From Burkholderiaceae bacterium (GTDB lineage: Bacteria; Pseudomonadota; Gammaproteobacteria; Burkholderiales; Burkholderiaceae_D), in assembly GCA_030157545.1 (NCBI GenBank), contig JAOAUN010000055.1:95517-133097 (forward strand): a stretch of DNA of 37,581 bases. Direction: 5' to 3'. The notes under the pieces are model-generated. The model had not been told where the DNA came from. It saw nothing but the letters and a program-made list of their open reading frames with translations, and ran no database searches. Positions 9,760 to 19,328 of the stretch are shown here, in pieces (position 1 is the first letter of the stretch; each line of letters begins with the position of its first letter). The translations under genes and the position numbers were made by a program.

Positions 9760-11859
9760 TCATGCAGCCAGTTTCGAAATATCGGCAACCCGGTTCATCA
9801 TGCCATGCAAAGTGTGCAAGAGCGCGAGCCGGTTCGTACGCAATGCTTCATCTTCTGCCATCACCATCACGTCATTAAAAAACGCATCAACATCATCGCG
9901 CAGGCTGGCCAGCGCTTTGAGCGTGCCGCTGAAGTCGCCACCGGCAAAGGCACGGTCGACTTCAATGCGGGTCTCAGTCATCGCGCCAAACAAACGCTGC
10001 TCGGCGGCTTCTGTCAGCAAGGCCGCTTGCACCTCGCCGCGCACGCCTTCGTTTTTCTTCAGAATATTCGTAATGCGTTTGTTGGCAGCTGCCAGCGATG
10101 CGGCTTCCGGCAGCGCGGCAAAAGCTTTGACGGCATCCAGCCGTTCGACAATATCGTCGAGCCGGTCAGGCTGTTGCGCGACCACGGCTTCGATGGCGTC
10201 TTGCGCATAACCGCGCTCGCGCAGCAGGCCGCGCAAACGGTCATACAAGAAAGTCAGTGCGTCAGCCGACGGGTCGGTGAAGTTGGCGTTGCCGGCAAAC
10301 AGCTGCGCGGTTTGCGCGAGCAGATGCGAAAGCGACAGCGGCAGGCGTTTTTCCAGCAGCATGCGCAAGATACCAAGCGCATGACGGCGCAGCGCAAACG
10401 GGTCTTTATCGCCCGTCGGTGCCAGGCCTATGCCCCAGATGCCAACCAGTGTTTCGAGCTTGTCGGCCAGTGCCACGATCGTGCCTGTCTGGGTCGCTGG
10501 CAGTGCATCGCCGGCAAAGCGCGGCTGGTAATGCTCGGAAATAGCGAGCGCCACTTCATCATGTTCGCGGTCATGGCGCGCATAGTACGTGCCCATGATG
10601 CCTTGCAGTTCGGGAAATTCACCGACCATGTCTGTCAGCAGATCCGCCTTCGACAACAGCGCGGCGCGCTGAGCCAGTGCAACGTCGCCACCGACAGACG
10701 TGGCAATGCTGGCGGCCAGTGCAACGATGCGCGCATTGCGCTCTGCCTGCGAGCCCAGCTTGTTGTGATAAACGACGCTAGCCAGGCCGCCCAGACGGTC
10801 GGCGAGTTTTTTCTTCTGGTCTTGCTCGAAAAAGAATTTCGCATCCGACAGGCGCGGGCGCACCACGCGCTGATTGCCTTCGATGATATGGCGCGGCTCA
10901 TCGGTGGCAATATTGGAGACGATCAAAAAGCGCGAGCGCAGCTTGCCGGCGGAGTCGGTCAGCGCGAAATATTTCTGGTTCGTCTGCATGGTCAGGATCA
11001 GGCATTCCTGCGGTACAGACAAAAACACGCTGTCGAAGTTGCATTCGTAAATGGCCGGCCATTCCACCAGTGCGGTCACTTCATCAAGCAAGCTTTCCGG
11101 CATCAGGATCTGGTCGGCGCCGGCCTTGGCCAGCAAACCACTGCGGATTTTTTCCTTGCGGGTAGCAACGCTGGCAATCACTTTGCCTTGCGCCTCGAGC
11201 GTGTCGGCATACTGTTCTGGCGACGCAATCGTCAGCTGCGGCTGACGGCTCAGGAAGCGGTGGCCGAGTGTCTGGTTGCCTGCTGCCAGGCCCAGTATCG
11301 AAATCGGCACGATGGCGGTGCCATGCAGCGCGATCAAGCCATGCACCGGACGCACGAACTGAACGGTGGAGCCGTCAGGCCGCTGGTAGCTCATCACTTT
11401 CGGAATCGGCAGCTTGGTCAGGCTTTCTTCCAGCGTGGCCTGCAGTCCGATCGCCAGCGACTGGCCGGCAGAGGTATAGGTGTAATAAAAACTGTCAGCC
11501 TTGCCATCGCTGGCACGCTCGAGTTCAGACAGCGTGATCTGCGCCACGCCAGCCTGCGCTGCCAGCGCAGCAAGTTTCTTGACCAATGGCGCAGCGGGCT
11601 GGCCTTCCTTGTCCAGTGCGACAGACACAGGCAAGACTTTTTCACGCACCTGTTTGTCCGGTGACGCGGCCCGCACGCCCGTAATGGAAACTGCCAGACG
11701 GCGTGGTGTCGCATACGATGTAGCGGCGGCATCAGCTTCGAGAAAGGCGCGTGCGGACAAGCCGTTGAACATGGCGGCAGCAAAAGCCTCGCCCAATTTG
11801 GCCAGAGCTTTCGGCGGCAGTTCTTCGGTCAGCAGTTCAACTAGCAGTGTTTGCTTCAT
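9760..11859 (-). CDS. glyS: Glycyl-tRNA synthetase beta subunit
   Basis: This 699-residue beta subunit of the alpha2-beta2 bacterial GlyRS charges tRNA-Gly together with GlyQ. The N-terminus [19 protein letters not shown] is diagnostic, and the length fits the family (about 690-700). The N-terminal half holds the tRNA-binding domains, the middle an HD-like domain, and the C-terminal part the anticodon-binding domain. The ATG at 11859 follows the glyQ stop by about 20 bases, so glyQ and glyS are cotranscribed. Long open frames on the plus strand opposite this gene are shadows of its codon bias. Confidence 0.97.
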   Translation of the reverse strand: MKQTLLVELLTEELPPKALAKLGEAFAAAMFNGLSARAFLEADAAATSYATPRRLAVSITGVRAASPDKQVREKVLPVSVALDKEGQPAAPLVKKLAALAAQAGVAQITLSELERASDGKADSFYYTYTSAGQSLAIGLQATLEESLTKLPIPKVMSYQRPDGSTVQFVRPVHGLIALHGTAIVPISILGLAAGNQTLGHRFLSRQPQLTIASPEQYADTLEAQGKVIASVATRKEKIRSGLLAKAGADQILMPESLLDEVTALVEWPAIYECNFDSVFLSVPQECLILTMQTNQKYFALTDSAGKLRSRFLIVSNIATDEPRHIIEGNQRVVRPRLSDAKFFFEQDQKKKLADRLGGLASVVYHNKLGSQAERNARIVALAASIATSVGGDVALAQRAALLSKADLLTDMVGEFPELQGIMGTYYARHDREHDEVALAISEHYQPRFAGDALPATQTGTIVALADKLETLVGIWGIGLAPTGDKDPFALRRHALGILRMLLEKRLPLSLSHLLAQTAQLFAGNANFTDPSADALTFLYDRLRGLLRERGYAQDAIEAVVAQQPDRLDDIVERLDAVKAFAALPEAASLAAANKRITNILKKNEGVRGEVQAALLTEAAEQRLFGAMTETRIEVDRAFAGGDFSGTLKALASLRDDVDAFFNDVMVMAEDEALRTNRLALLHTLHGMMNRVADISKLAA

Positions 11860-11880
11860 GTTTTATTTGATTTGTTAGAT

Positions 11881-12792
11881 TCAGGCTGCAGCGCGTGTGT
11901 CACCCAGCATAGGGAAACCCAGTTGTTCGCGTGAGGCGTAATAAGCTTGCGCAACCGCGCGCGACAGATTGCGGATACGGCCTATGTAGGCAGCGCGTTC
12001 CGTCACCGAGATCGCACCGCGGGCGTCGAGCAGGTTGAACGTATGCGCTGCTTTCAAAATCATTTCGTACGCAGGCAAGGTCAGCGGCACCTCGAGCAGG
12101 CGCTTGGCTTCCGCTTCGTAATTGGTGAAGAGCGAAAACAGGAAGTCACTGTTCGAATGCTCGAAGTTATAGCTGGACTGCTCGACTTCGTTTTGGTGGA
12201 ACACGTCGCCGTAGGTCAGCTTCTTGGTCACGCCGTTTTCTTCCCATTCGGTCCAGACCAGATCGAACACATTTTCCACGCCCTGCAAATACATGGCCAG
12301 ACGCTCGATGCCGTATGTGATTTCGCCGAGTACCGGCTTGCAATCAATGCCGCCGACTTGCTGGAAGTAGGTGAACTGCGTGACTTCCATGCCGTTGAGC
12401 CAGACTTCCCAGCCCAGGCCCCAGGCGCCCAGCGTCGGGTTTTCCCAGTCGTCTTCGACAAAGCGGACATCGTTCTGCGTCAGCTTCAGGCCGAGCGCTT
12501 CGAGCGAACCCAGATACAGCTCCAGAATGTTTTCCGGCGCCGGCTTCAGCACCACTTGAAACTGGTAGTAGTGCTGCATGCGGTTGGGGTTTTCGCCATA
12601 GCGGCCATCTTTGGGACGGCGCGAAGGCTGCACATACGCAGCGCGCCAGGGCTCAGGGCCGATCGCGCGCAGGAAAGTGGCGGTATGCGAAGTGCCGGCG
12701 CCGACTTCCATGTCGTAGGGCTGGAGCAGCGCGCAGCCTTGCGCGTCCCAGTATTTTTGCAGAGTCAGGATAACTTGTTGAAAGGTGAGCAT
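11881..12792 (-). CDS. glyQ: Glycyl-tRNA synthetase alpha subunit
   Basis: The catalytic class II subunit of GlyRS binds glycine and ATP. The open frame extends to 12894, but the family start [15 protein letters not shown] is at the ATG at 12792 (303 aa), preceded by an AGGGAAG ribosome-binding site; the longer form would overlap the end of lnt. The sequence shows the expected [13 protein letters not shown] and [17 protein letters not shown] blocks of the active site. It is followed by glyS after about 20 bases. Cytoplasmic, essential. Confidence 0.97.
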   Translation of the reverse strand: MLTFQQVILTLQKYWDAQGCALLQPYDMEVGAGTSHTATFLRAIGPEPWRAAYVQPSRRPKDGRYGENPNRMQHYYQFQVVLKPAPENILELYLGSLEALGLKLTQNDVRFVEDDWENPTLGAWGLGWEVWLNGMEVTQFTYFQQVGGIDCKPVLGEITYGIERLAMYLQGVENVFDLVWTEWEENGVTKKLTYGDVFHQNEVEQSSYNFEHSNSDFLFSLFTNYEAEAKRLLEVPLTLPAYEMILKAAHTFNLLDARGAISVTERAAYIGRIRNLSRAVAQAYYASREQLGFPMLGDTRAAA

Positions 12793-12857
12793 GGGCTGGC
12801 TTCCCTGACTAAGCGCAGGGAATTGAAAGTTTCCAAAGCCTGCGATTTTAGCGGGTT

Positions 12858-14384
12858 TTACTCTGCCAGTCGCGAGCGGCGACGGACAATCCACCAGAGG
12901 CAGAGCAATAAAAGCGAGGCCAGTCCCACCGGCAGGCTGTTTCCAAGCACGATATACGGCGTTTGCCCCTGCATGCCCTGCACCTGTGCCTTGAGTGTGC
13001 CGGTGCTAAATGCAGGCAAACTGGCCGTCACCACGCCGCGGCCGTCAATCACCGCCGTCGCGCCCGTATTGGTGGCCCTTAGCATGGGGCGGCCGGTTTC
13101 CAGCGTGCGCATCTGCGAGATTTGCAGGTGCTGTGGCAGCGCGATGCTGTCGCCGAACCATGCAATATTGGAAACGTTGAGCAAAATACTGGGCACTGGC
13201 GTAGCGCGGCTGTGCGCGGCCGACAGCTGTGCCGCGATTTCTTCGCCAAACAAATCTTCGTAGCAGATATTCGGCAGCACCCACTGGTCTTTGACTTGCA
13301 GCGCCGGTTGCAGCAAATCGCCGCGGCCAAAATCACCGAGCGGAATATGCATCAGGTCGATGAACCAGCGGGCACCGGGTGGGATGAATTCGCCAAACGG
13401 CACCAGATGGTGCTTGTCATAGCGATAGCTGGCAGCGCCATCGGCAATGCCCATGACGCTATTGAGATAGACCCCGGGTGCAGTCGTCCACGGCACGCCG
13501 ACCATCAGCGTACTGCCGCTGCGCTTGCCGAAACTGTTTAACTGTTCCAGATAACCGTCAGGCAGCTGGCTTGCCAGCATTGGCAGCGCTGTTTCTGGCG
13601 TGGCGATCAGGTCGGCCGGCTCTTGATTGATCAACTGCCGGTACAAATCAAGCGAGTGCGCAAGTTGCGCGCTATCGAATTTAAGGTCTTGCGGCACATT
13701 GCCCTGCAACAGTCGCACCGAGATCGGATTGCCTTGCGGGCGGGTCCAGTGAATCGATTGCAGTGCGATGCCGGCCACAGGTATCAGGATCAGCAAGGCC
13801 AGTGCCGGCTTGCGATGCGGGCTTGGCATCAACGTGACACAGCCAGCCAGCAGCGCGGCAAGCCAGCCCATGCCATAGACGCCAATCAAGGGCGCAAAGC
13901 CTGCCAGCGGGCTGGCGCTGTGCGCGTAGCCGGTGGCTATCCAAGGGAAGCCGGTAAAGATCCAGCCGCGCAGCCAGTCGGCCAGCATCCAGCAGGCTGG
14001 CAAAATCAACAGTGCCTTGGTCAGCTCGCTTCGGCTGCGCAACATCAGCCAGTTGGCGGCTGCCAGCGCTGCGCCATACAACAGGCCCAGAGCTGCTGCC
14101 AGCAAGCCAACTGCCAGCACCGTCAGCAGCGCTGGCAAGCCGCCGTAATCATGCAGGCTGATATAGAGCCAGTAAGTGCCTGCGCCGATCGACGCAGAGC
14201 CAAAGGTCCAGCCCAGAAAAAAAGCGGCGCGTAGGGTTGGCGTGCGCAGAGCCAGAAAAAAAAGTACAGCGAGGCAGAGGGTTTGCAGCGGCCAGAGGCC
14301 AAACGGCGCGAACGCGAAGACGGTCAGGGCGCCTGCTGGTAGCGCGAGTAATATTGCGATGCGTGAAGAGAAGGACGGTGGCAT
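12858..14384 (-). CDS. lnt: Apolipoprotein N-acyltransferase
   Basis: The 508-residue inner-membrane enzyme adds the third acyl chain to the N-terminal cysteine of lipoproteins. The first about 210 residues contain several transmembrane helices; the rest is a periplasmic nitrilase-like domain with the Glu-Lys-Cys triad visible as Glu264 (ATPETALP), Lys324 ([12 protein letters not shown]) and Cys374 ([10 protein letters not shown]). These correspond to E267, K335 and C387 of E. coli. It follows corC in the conserved miaB-ybeZ-ybeY-ybeX-lnt order, but about 114 bases with an inverted pair of REP-like elements separate it from corC. The next gene is glyQ. Confidence 0.96.
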   Translation of the reverse strand: MPPSFSSRIAILLALPAGALTVFAFAPFGLWPLQTLCLAVLFFLALRTPTLRAAFFLGWTFGSASIGAGTYWLYISLHDYGGLPALLTVLAVGLLAAALGLLYGAALAAANWLMLRSRSELTKALLILPACWMLADWLRGWIFTGFPWIATGYAHSASPLAGFAPLIGVYGMGWLAALLAGCVTLMPSPHRKPALALLILIPVAGIALQSIHWTRPQGNPISVRLLQGNVPQDLKFDSAQLAHSLDLYRQLINQEPADLIATPETALPMLASQLPDGYLEQLNSFGKRSGSTLMVGVPWTTAPGVYLNSVMGIADGAASYRYDKHHLVPFGEFIPPGARWFIDLMHIPLGDFGRGDLLQPALQVKDQWVLPNICYEDLFGEEIAAQLSAAHSRATPVPSILLNVSNIAWFGDSIALPQHLQISQMRTLETGRPMLRATNTGATAVIDGRGVVTASLPAFSTGTLKAQVQGMQGQTPYIVLGNSLPVGLASLLLLCLWWIVRRRSRLAE

Positions 14385-14392
14385 CGTCAGTG

Positions 14393-14493
14393 AAAGACGC
14401 TGTATCCCAGCCTGCGCTGGGATGACGGTTGCGATTTAGGCGCTGTCCACACCAGTACCGTCGTTCCAGCGCAGGCTGGAACCCAGCGTCTTT
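14393..14493. repeat. Inverted pair of REP-like elements (REPIN-like)
   Basis: Copy one (14393-14429) starts AAAGACGCTG and contains the palindrome ATCCCAGCCTGCGCTGGGAT; copy two (14457-14493) is the same element in reverse orientation with compensating changes (TTCCAGCGCAGGCTGGAA). About 27 bases separate them. Together they could fold into a large hairpin between corC and lnt. The pair fills nearly all of the 114-base gap between the two genes. Confidence 0.75.
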
Positions 14494-14498
14494 GCATT

Positions 14499-15383
14499 TT
14501 AAGTCTCATCCTGCATAGGCCAGCCAGGCATTTTCTCTACCAGCAGCACATGCACCTGCCGAGCGTCGGCGCGCAGCACTTCAAAGCGCAGATGATCAAT
14601 CTCGAAGGCTTCGCCTTTACGCGGCATGCGACCCAGATGGTTCGCGACCAGCCCGCCTATGGTGTCCACGTCGTCATTCATCAGCGCGGTATCGAGTACT
14701 TCATTGAACTGGGTCAGTTCAGTCAGAGCCTTGATACGCCAGCGCGGGCCGAATTCGCCGTCTTTCACGGGCAGGATATTGTCTTCTTCTTCGTCGTAAT
14801 CGTATTCGTCCTCGATGTCGCCGACGATCTGCTCGAGCACGTCTTCAATTGTGATGAGGCCACCCACGCCGCCATATTCATCCACCACAATCGCAATATG
14901 GTTGCGGTTGGCGCGGAAGTCGCGCAACAGTACATTCAGGCGTTTGGATTCGGGAATGAACACGGCCGGACGCAGCATGCCGCGCACATCGAAAGACTCT
15001 TCCGCGTAGTAGCGCAGCAAGTCTTTCGCCAGCAAAATCCCGATGACTTTGTCACGGTCGCCATCGACTGCCGGAAAGCGCGAGTGCGCCGTCTGCAGCA
15101 CCATCGGCAACCATTCTTCGATAGGCTTGGCGATATCGACCGCATCCATTTGCGAGCGCGGAATCATGATGTCGCGCGCAGACAAGTCGGAGACCTGAAA
15201 GACGCCTTCGATCATTGACAGCGCATCAGCGTCAATCAGGTTGCGCTCGTGCGCATCGTGCAGCAACTCCAAAAGCTCGCTGCGGTTTTCAGGTTCGGGT
15301 GAGATCAGCGCAGTCAGTCGCTCGAATAATGAGCGGTGCGGTTTGGTGTCAGCGGGCTGCGCACCGGGGGGATAGTCTTGCAT
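14499..15383 (-). CDS. corC: CorC/HlyC-family protein with CBS-domain pair (YbeX)
   Basis: This 294-residue protein lacks the DUF21 membrane domain of its larger relatives, as YbeX/CorC does, and should be cytoplasmic. After an N-terminal helix region it shows the family opening ARDIMIPRSQMDAV, then two CBS domains (about residues 70-200) that bind adenine nucleotides, including an acidic stretch after the second CBS (EDEYDYDEEEDN), and a C-terminal CorC_HlyC domain (about 205-285). In enterobacteria it is linked to Mg/Co efflux and ribosome homeostasis together with YbeY and YbeZ. The ATG at 15383 follows ybeY by about 80 bases. Confidence 0.93.
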   Translation of the reverse strand: MQDYPPGAQPADTKPHRSLFERLTALISPEPENRSELLELLHDAHERNLIDADALSMIEGVFQVSDLSARDIMIPRSQMDAVDIAKPIEEWLPMVLQTAHSRFPAVDGDRDKVIGILLAKDLLRYYAEESFDVRGMLRPAVFIPESKRLNVLLRDFRANRNHIAIVVDEYGGVGGLITIEDVLEQIVGDIEDEYDYDEEEDNILPVKDGEFGPRWRIKALTELTQFNEVLDTALMNDDVDTIGGLVANHLGRMPRKGEAFEIDHLRFEVLRADARQVHVLLVEKMPGWPMQDET

Positions 15384-15447
15384 TGGGCTAAAAGCCGTAG
15401 TTGTGTTGATAGCTAGGATACAGCAAAAGGGATGAAGTTCTGATAAA

Positions 15448-15461
15448 TCCGGCTTGCCGGA
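15448..15461 (-). terminator. Short GC-rich hairpin between ybeY and corC
   Basis: TCCGG-CTTG-CCGGA forms a 5-bp stem with a 4-base loop, flanked by AAA and TTT. It lies just after the ybeY stop and could be a weak attenuator. The stem is short and the T tract only three bases, so a real terminator is doubtful. Confidence 0.25.
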
Positions 15462-15463
15462 AT

Positions 15464-15934
15464 TTAAGCTTCACGAACGGCATACGGGTCGGGCCATCCC
15501 AGTTGCGCCAGAATTTCAGTTTCGAGTTGCTCCATTTCGGTGGCTTCGTCGTCTTCTTCATGGTCATAACCCTGCGCGTGCAGCACGCCATGCACGACCA
15601 GATGTGCAGCGTGTTGTTCAATAGATATTTTCTGCTCGCCCGCTTCTTTCATCAGCACATCGCTGCACAACACAATATCGGCTTGTGTTGGCTCATCGTC
15701 AGCGAGCTCGTTTTCGGTATAGGCAAAGGTCAATACATTGGTCGCATAGTCTTTGCCGCGATAATCGCAGTTCAAGCTGCGGCCTTCTTCTTCGGCCACG
15801 AAACGTATCGTCAATTCCGCCGGCGCCAGCAGCGCGGCCTGTACCCAGCGCCGGATGGCGGCGCGTGACAGTTGATCAGCCAGACGCTTGTCGGCAAATT
15901 GAATGGAGAGCGTGAGTTTATTTTTTGCGGACAT
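15464..15934 (-). CDS. ybeY: Endoribonuclease YbeY (16S rRNA maturation)
   Basis: From the ATG at 15934 the protein has 156 residues, the normal YbeY size. The zinc-binding motif HGVLHAQGYDH gives His115, His119 and His125. YbeY acts in 16S rRNA 3'-end maturation and ribosome quality control. The open frame continues to 15991, but the sequence before MSAKNKL is unlike the family and only shadows phoH. With the chosen start it overlaps the 3' end of the phoH-like gene by 17 bases, which suggests translational coupling. Confidence 0.94.
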   Translation of the reverse strand: MSAKNKLTLSIQFADKRLADQLSRAAIRRWVQAALLAPAELTIRFVAEEEGRSLNCDYRGKDYATNVLTFAYTENELADDEPTQADIVLCSDVLMKEAGEQKISIEQHAAHLVVHGVLHAQGYDHEEDDEATEMEQLETEILAQLGWPDPYAVREA

Positions 15935-16967
15935 TGCGGGCAACCGGTGCAGTGGCTTGCGGCAGCGAGGCAGATTCATATGCATCGACAATGCGTCCTA
16001 CCAGCGGATGGCGCACTACGTCGGCGCTGCTGAAGCGGGTAAAGGCAATGCCGCGTACATCAGCCAATACATTAACCGCATCAATCAGCCCGCTCTGCTG
16101 GCCGCGTTGCAAGTCGATCTGCGTGACGTCGCCGGTGACGACAGCCTTGCTGCCGAAACCTATGCGCGTCAAAAACATTTTCATTTGCTCGGGCGTGGTG
16201 TTTTGCGCCTCGTCGAGAATAACAAAAGCATGGTTCAGGGTGCGGCCGCGCATGTAAGCCAGCGGGGCAATTTCAATCGCCTGCTTCTCGAACATTTTTT
16301 GCGTGCGGTCAAAACCGAGCAAGTCGTACAGTGCGTCATACAGAGGCCGCAAATACGGGTCCACTTTTTGTGCGAGGTCGCCGGGCAAGAAGCCGAGCCG
16401 CTCGCCGGCCTCGACCGCAGGACGGGTCAGCACGATGCGGCGCACCGCATCGCGTTCCAGTGCGTCGACTGCGCAGGCAACAGCCAGATAAGTCTTGCCG
16501 GTGCCGGCAGGACCGACACCAAAGGTCACGTCATGCTCCAGAATCGCTTTCAGATACTGGTTCTGGTGCGGCGTGCGGCCGCGCAGGTCGTTGCGACGCG
16601 TCTTGAGCACCGGACTCTGCGGCGATTCATCCACCACGGCTTTGGTCAGGATCGCTGGCTTTTCCGTATGGCCGGCCAGCGTTGCCCGCTGTTCTACCAG
16701 CGCCAGCTGTATATCTTCGACCGCAACCGGTTTATCGGCCAGCACATAAAATTTTTCGAGTATGTCGACAGCACGCGCGGCATTATCGCCACCGGCGATA
16801 AATTTTTCGCCGCGACGGAAGATCGTCACATCCAGCGCAGCGCCAATCTGGCGCAGGTTTTCATCAACCGGGCCGCACAGGTTAGCCAGACGATTGTTGT
16901 CAACCGGGTCTGGCGTGAAATGCGCGGAGGTCTGGGGGGTATTTTTTTTCAAGAGAGCCGTTTTCAA
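15918..16967 (-). CDS. ybeZ: PhoH-like ATPase (YbeZ)
   Basis: This 349-residue cytoplasmic P-loop protein has Walker A GPAGTGKT at residues 152-159 and a Walker B-like FVILDEAQN, both typical of the PhoH family. The N-terminal about 110 residues are a KH-like nucleic-acid-binding region. YbeZ partners with YbeY in RNA metabolism. The start is a TTG at 16967, immediately after the TAA of miaB; no ATG is available before the conserved region, so the TTG is likely real and expression coupled to miaB. Its 3' end overlaps ybeY by 17 bases. Confidence 0.93.
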   Translation of the reverse strand: MKTALLKKNTPQTSAHFTPDPVDNNRLANLCGPVDENLRQIGAALDVTIFRRGEKFIAGGDNAARAVDILEKFYVLADKPVAVEDIQLALVEQRATLAGHTEKPAILTKAVVDESPQSPVLKTRRNDLRGRTPHQNQYLKAILEHDVTFGVGPAGTGKTYLAVACAVDALERDAVRRIVLTRPAVEAGERLGFLPGDLAQKVDPYLRPLYDALYDLLGFDRTQKMFEKQAIEIAPLAYMRGRTLNHAFVILDEAQNTTPEQMKMFLTRIGFGSKAVVTGDVTQIDLQRGQQSGLIDAVNVLADVRGIAFTRFSSADVVRHPLVGRIVDAYESASLPQATAPVARNVRKK

Positions 16968-18308
16968 TTAATGTGGAATGACTGCATCGCCACGTAGCGA
17001 ATACGCATAGCTGGTGGTGATTTTTACATCAATGAATTGGCCAATCAAGCGGGCACCGTTGGGGCCGCCGTCGAAATTGACGACGCGATTATTTTCCGAG
17101 CGTCCCTGCATTTCCTGCGGGTCTTTCTTGGACGGGCCTTCGACCAGAATGCGCACGGTGCTGCCAACCATGGCTTCAGAATACGCTTTGGTGTTGTCGT
17201 TAATGACTTTTTGCAGTCGTTGCAGACGCGCCAGTTTGACTTCATGCGGCGTATCGTCTTCCAGATTGGCCGCCGGCGTACCGGGGCGCGGGCTGAAGAT
17301 GAAGCTGAAGCTGTTGTCGTAGCCGATGTCATCGATCAGCTTCATCAGCGCTTCAAAATCGGCATCGGTCTCACCCGGGAAGCCGACGATAAAGTCGGAC
17401 GAGATCGCCATCTCCGGCCGTACTTCCCGCAGGCGGCGGATGATGGATTTGTATTCGATTGCGGTGTAGCCGCGCTTCATTGCCGCCAGTATCTTGTCCG
17501 AGCCATGCTGCGCCGGCAGATACAAATGGTTGACCAGCTTGGGCACGCGCGCATAGACGTCGATGAGCCTTTGCGTAAATTCTTTCGGGTGGCTGGTCAC
17601 ATAGCGGATGCGTTCAATGCCCTCAATCTCGGCGATGTATTCAATCAGCAAGGCAAAGTCGGCGATTTCGCCGTCGGCCATCGCGCCACGGAATGCATTG
17701 ACATTTTGCCCCAGCAGCGTGATTTCACGCACACCCTGTGAGGCCAGTTGCGCGACTTCGGCCAGCACGTCATCGAAGCGGCGCGAGACTTCTTCGCCGC
17801 GCGTATACGGCACCACGCAATAGCTGCAGTATTTGCTGCAACCTTCCATGATCGACACAAAAGCGGTCGGGCCGTCAACGCGCGCCGGTGGCATGTGGTC
17901 GAATTTTTCTATTTCAGGAAAGCTGATGTCAACTTGCGAGCGGCCGCTATGGCGCTGCTGCTTGAGCAAGTCCGGCAGGCGGTGCAAGGTCTGCGGGCCG
18001 AACACCACATCGACATACGGCGCGCGCTTGATGATGGTCTCGCCTTCTTGCGAAGCGACGCAGCCGCCGACGCCAATGATCAGGTTCGGGTTTTTAAGTT
18101 TCAGTTCGCGCACGCGACCCAGATCCGAAAACACTTTTTCCTGCGCTTTTTCGCGCACGGAACAGGTGTTGAAAAGCACGACGTCAGCGTCTTCGATGGT
18201 GTCGGTTTTGATCATCCCTTCGGAGGCATTCAGCACGTCGGCCATCTTGTCAGAGTCATATTCATTCATCTGACAACCGAAGGTTTTAATAAAGAGTTTT
18301 TTTTGCAT
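16968..18308 (-). CDS. miaB: tRNA-2-methylthio-N6-isopentenyladenosine-37 methylthiotransferase
   Basis: The radical-SAM enzyme adds a methylthio group to i6A37 of tRNAs. The ATG at 18308 gives 446 residues and the family start [19 protein letters not shown]; the open frame runs to 18407 without family support. The N-terminal UPF0004 domain shows three Cys for one 4Fe-4S cluster ([18 protein letters not shown]), followed by the radical-SAM triad CSKYCSYC and a C-terminal TRAM domain. A TATAAT box lies 28 bases upstream, and this is the first gene of the minus-strand run. Confidence 0.97.
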   Translation of the reverse strand: MQKKLFIKTFGCQMNEYDSDKMADVLNASEGMIKTDTIEDADVVLFNTCSVREKAQEKVFSDLGRVRELKLKNPNLIIGVGGCVASQEGETIIKRAPYVDVVFGPQTLHRLPDLLKQQRHSGRSQVDISFPEIEKFDHMPPARVDGPTAFVSIMEGCSKYCSYCVVPYTRGEEVSRRFDDVLAEVAQLASQGVREITLLGQNVNAFRGAMADGEIADFALLIEYIAEIEGIERIRYVTSHPKEFTQRLIDVYARVPKLVNHLYLPAQHGSDKILAAMKRGYTAIEYKSIIRRLREVRPEMAISSDFIVGFPGETDADFEALMKLIDDIGYDNSFSFIFSPRPGTPAANLEDDTPHEVKLARLQRLQKVINDNTKAYSEAMVGSTVRILVEGPSKKDPQEMQGRSENNRVVNFDGGPNGARLIGQFIDVKITTSYAYSLRGDAVIPH

Positions 18309-18335
18309 GGGGAGAGTATGGTGATTCTGCCCAAA

Positions 18336-18341
18336 ATTATA
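18336..18341 (-). promoter_or_regulatory. Candidate -10 box for the miaB operon
   Basis: On the minus strand a perfect TATAAT is followed, 27 bases later, by the miaB ATG. No convincing TTGACA-like -35 box is visible 16-18 bases upstream, so this is a candidate only. It is the only plausible sigma-70 box I noted between miaB and the REP-like pair. Confidence 0.45.
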
Positions 18342-18404
18342 GCAGGGGTGGGGGCTGATGAGGCAGGGGTTGCTGTTGCTTACTTGCTGGTGGCTTCTAT
18401 GTTT

Positions 18405-18540
18405 CACGTCGCTGGATCCCAGCGTGCGCTGGGATGACGGTAGAAAATAGGATGGCGGTAGAAAATAGGATGGCGGTAGAAAATAGGATGACGATAGCTT
18501 ATCTACCGTCGCCCCAGCGTACGCTGGGGCCCAGTGTCGT
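18405..18540. repeat. Inverted pair of REP-like elements with an internal 18-bp tandem repeat
   Basis: Copy one (18405-18441) contains ATCCCAGCGTGCGCTGGGAT; copy two (18505-18540) is the reverse orientation with CCCCAGCGTACGCTGGGG. Between them lie three full copies plus a partial copy of an 18-bp unit (GGATGRCGGTAGAAAATA) at 18432-18497. The unit starts inside the end of copy one (GGATGACGG), so the tandem appears to have grown from the element edge. Copy two runs into the stop codon of the GntR-type gene. The pair separates the housekeeping run from the phenol regulators. Confidence 0.8.
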
Positions 18541-19265
18541 TAACCCTGCTTGAAAACATCAACCCCGCTTTGAATCGTGCTGATGATGAGTTCCGGCGTA
18601 GCGCGAATATGCGCCGCCAATGCCAGCGCAGCGCGTGCATCTTGACCTTCCATTGCACTTTGATAAATCAACTCATGTTCGCTGTGCACATCCCGCCCCG
18701 ACTGCAAGTCGATCGCATAGCGCCGATAGCGTTCGCAATGCTGCGTCAGCTGGCGAATCACGCGTAAGGTCCAGGGTGAGCCACAGGCCGACAATAAAGC
18801 CTGATGGAATTTTACGTTCGCAACTTCCCAGTTTTTTGCATTGGCAGAATTGAGCGGGCGCTCAAATTTCGAAAGCGTCTCGAAGGTATCGCGCAAATTG
18901 TCGCGCCAGGCCTGATCGCCATTATTAATGGACGTGCGCAATGCCTCTGTTTCGATATTGACGCGCAAATTCGTTATATCAGACAGTTCTTCTAAGGTGA
19001 TGGGCGCCACAGTAAAGCCGCGCTGACCTTCGGCAATCACCATCGCGTCGCTGATAAGGCGCGACAGTGCTTCCCGCAAAGTGCCGGCGCCGACCTGATA
19101 GCGGTCTTTAAGATGCGCGATCAATAATTTTTCACGCGGTGCCAGACGACCCGTCAAAATATCTTCGCGCAGCTCTTCATAGGCGCGCTCGATTAAAGTA
19201 CGGTGACCCGGATTGTTCGACGAGTCAGCGTTCAGGTTGAAACTTTGCAGGGATTTTTTTGCCAC
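18540..19265 (-). CDS. GntR-family (FCD subfamily) regulator, AphS/PhcS-like repressor candidate
   Basis: This 241-residue protein has an N-terminal winged helix-turn-helix (about 22-88; LKDRYQVGAGTLREALSRL is the recognition region) and an all-helical FCD effector domain (about 95-230) with His residues in FHQALL, EHEL and AAHIR positions that often bind metal. In Comamonas the GntR proteins AphS and PhcS repress phenol hydroxylase operons and sit beside the DmpR-type gene; position and domain make the same role likely here, but that is inference. The start is a GTG at 19265 with an AGAAG sequence before it. It lies 62 bases downstream of the sigma-54 activator gene on the same strand, so the two may be cotranscribed. 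Confidence 0.85.
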   Translation of the reverse strand: MAKKSLQSFNLNADSSNNPGHRTLIERAYEELREDILTGRLAPREKLLIAHLKDRYQVGAGTLREALSRLISDAMVIAEGQRGFTVAPITLEELSDITNLRVNIETEALRTSINNGDQAWRDNLRDTFETLSKFERPLNSANAKNWEVANVKFHQALLSACGSPWTLRVIRQLTQHCERYRRYAIDLQSGRDVHSEHELIYQSAMEGQDARAALALAAHIRATPELIISTIQSGVDVFKQG

Positions 19266-19286
19266 GACGTTCTTCTGTTATTGCAG

Positions 19287-19328
19287 TTGCTATTGGTCAG
19301 TTGCTATGGGTCAGATGCTATTGTGAAT
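19287..19328. repeat. 14-bp tandem repeat, three copies
   Basis: TTGCTATTGGTCAG, TTGCTATGGGTCAG and ATGCTATTGTGAAT lie head to tail between the sigma-54 activator gene and the GntR gene; the last copy is decayed and touches the activator stop codon. It may be a slippage product or bind a protein; nothing decides this. Confidence 0.6.

Noticed and set aside
9673..11664. Open frame of 663 codons on the plus strand opposite glyS
   Set aside because: glyS on the minus strand is certain. The plus-strand product has no recognisable family and is a codon-bias shadow, as are similar long frames opposite glyQ (11947-13263) and phoH (15903-16997).
7347..18540. CRISPR array, tRNA or insertion sequence in the intergenic repeats
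   Set aside because: The repeats are REP-like inverted pairs and short head-to-tail units without regular unique spacers, transposase genes or tRNA folds.
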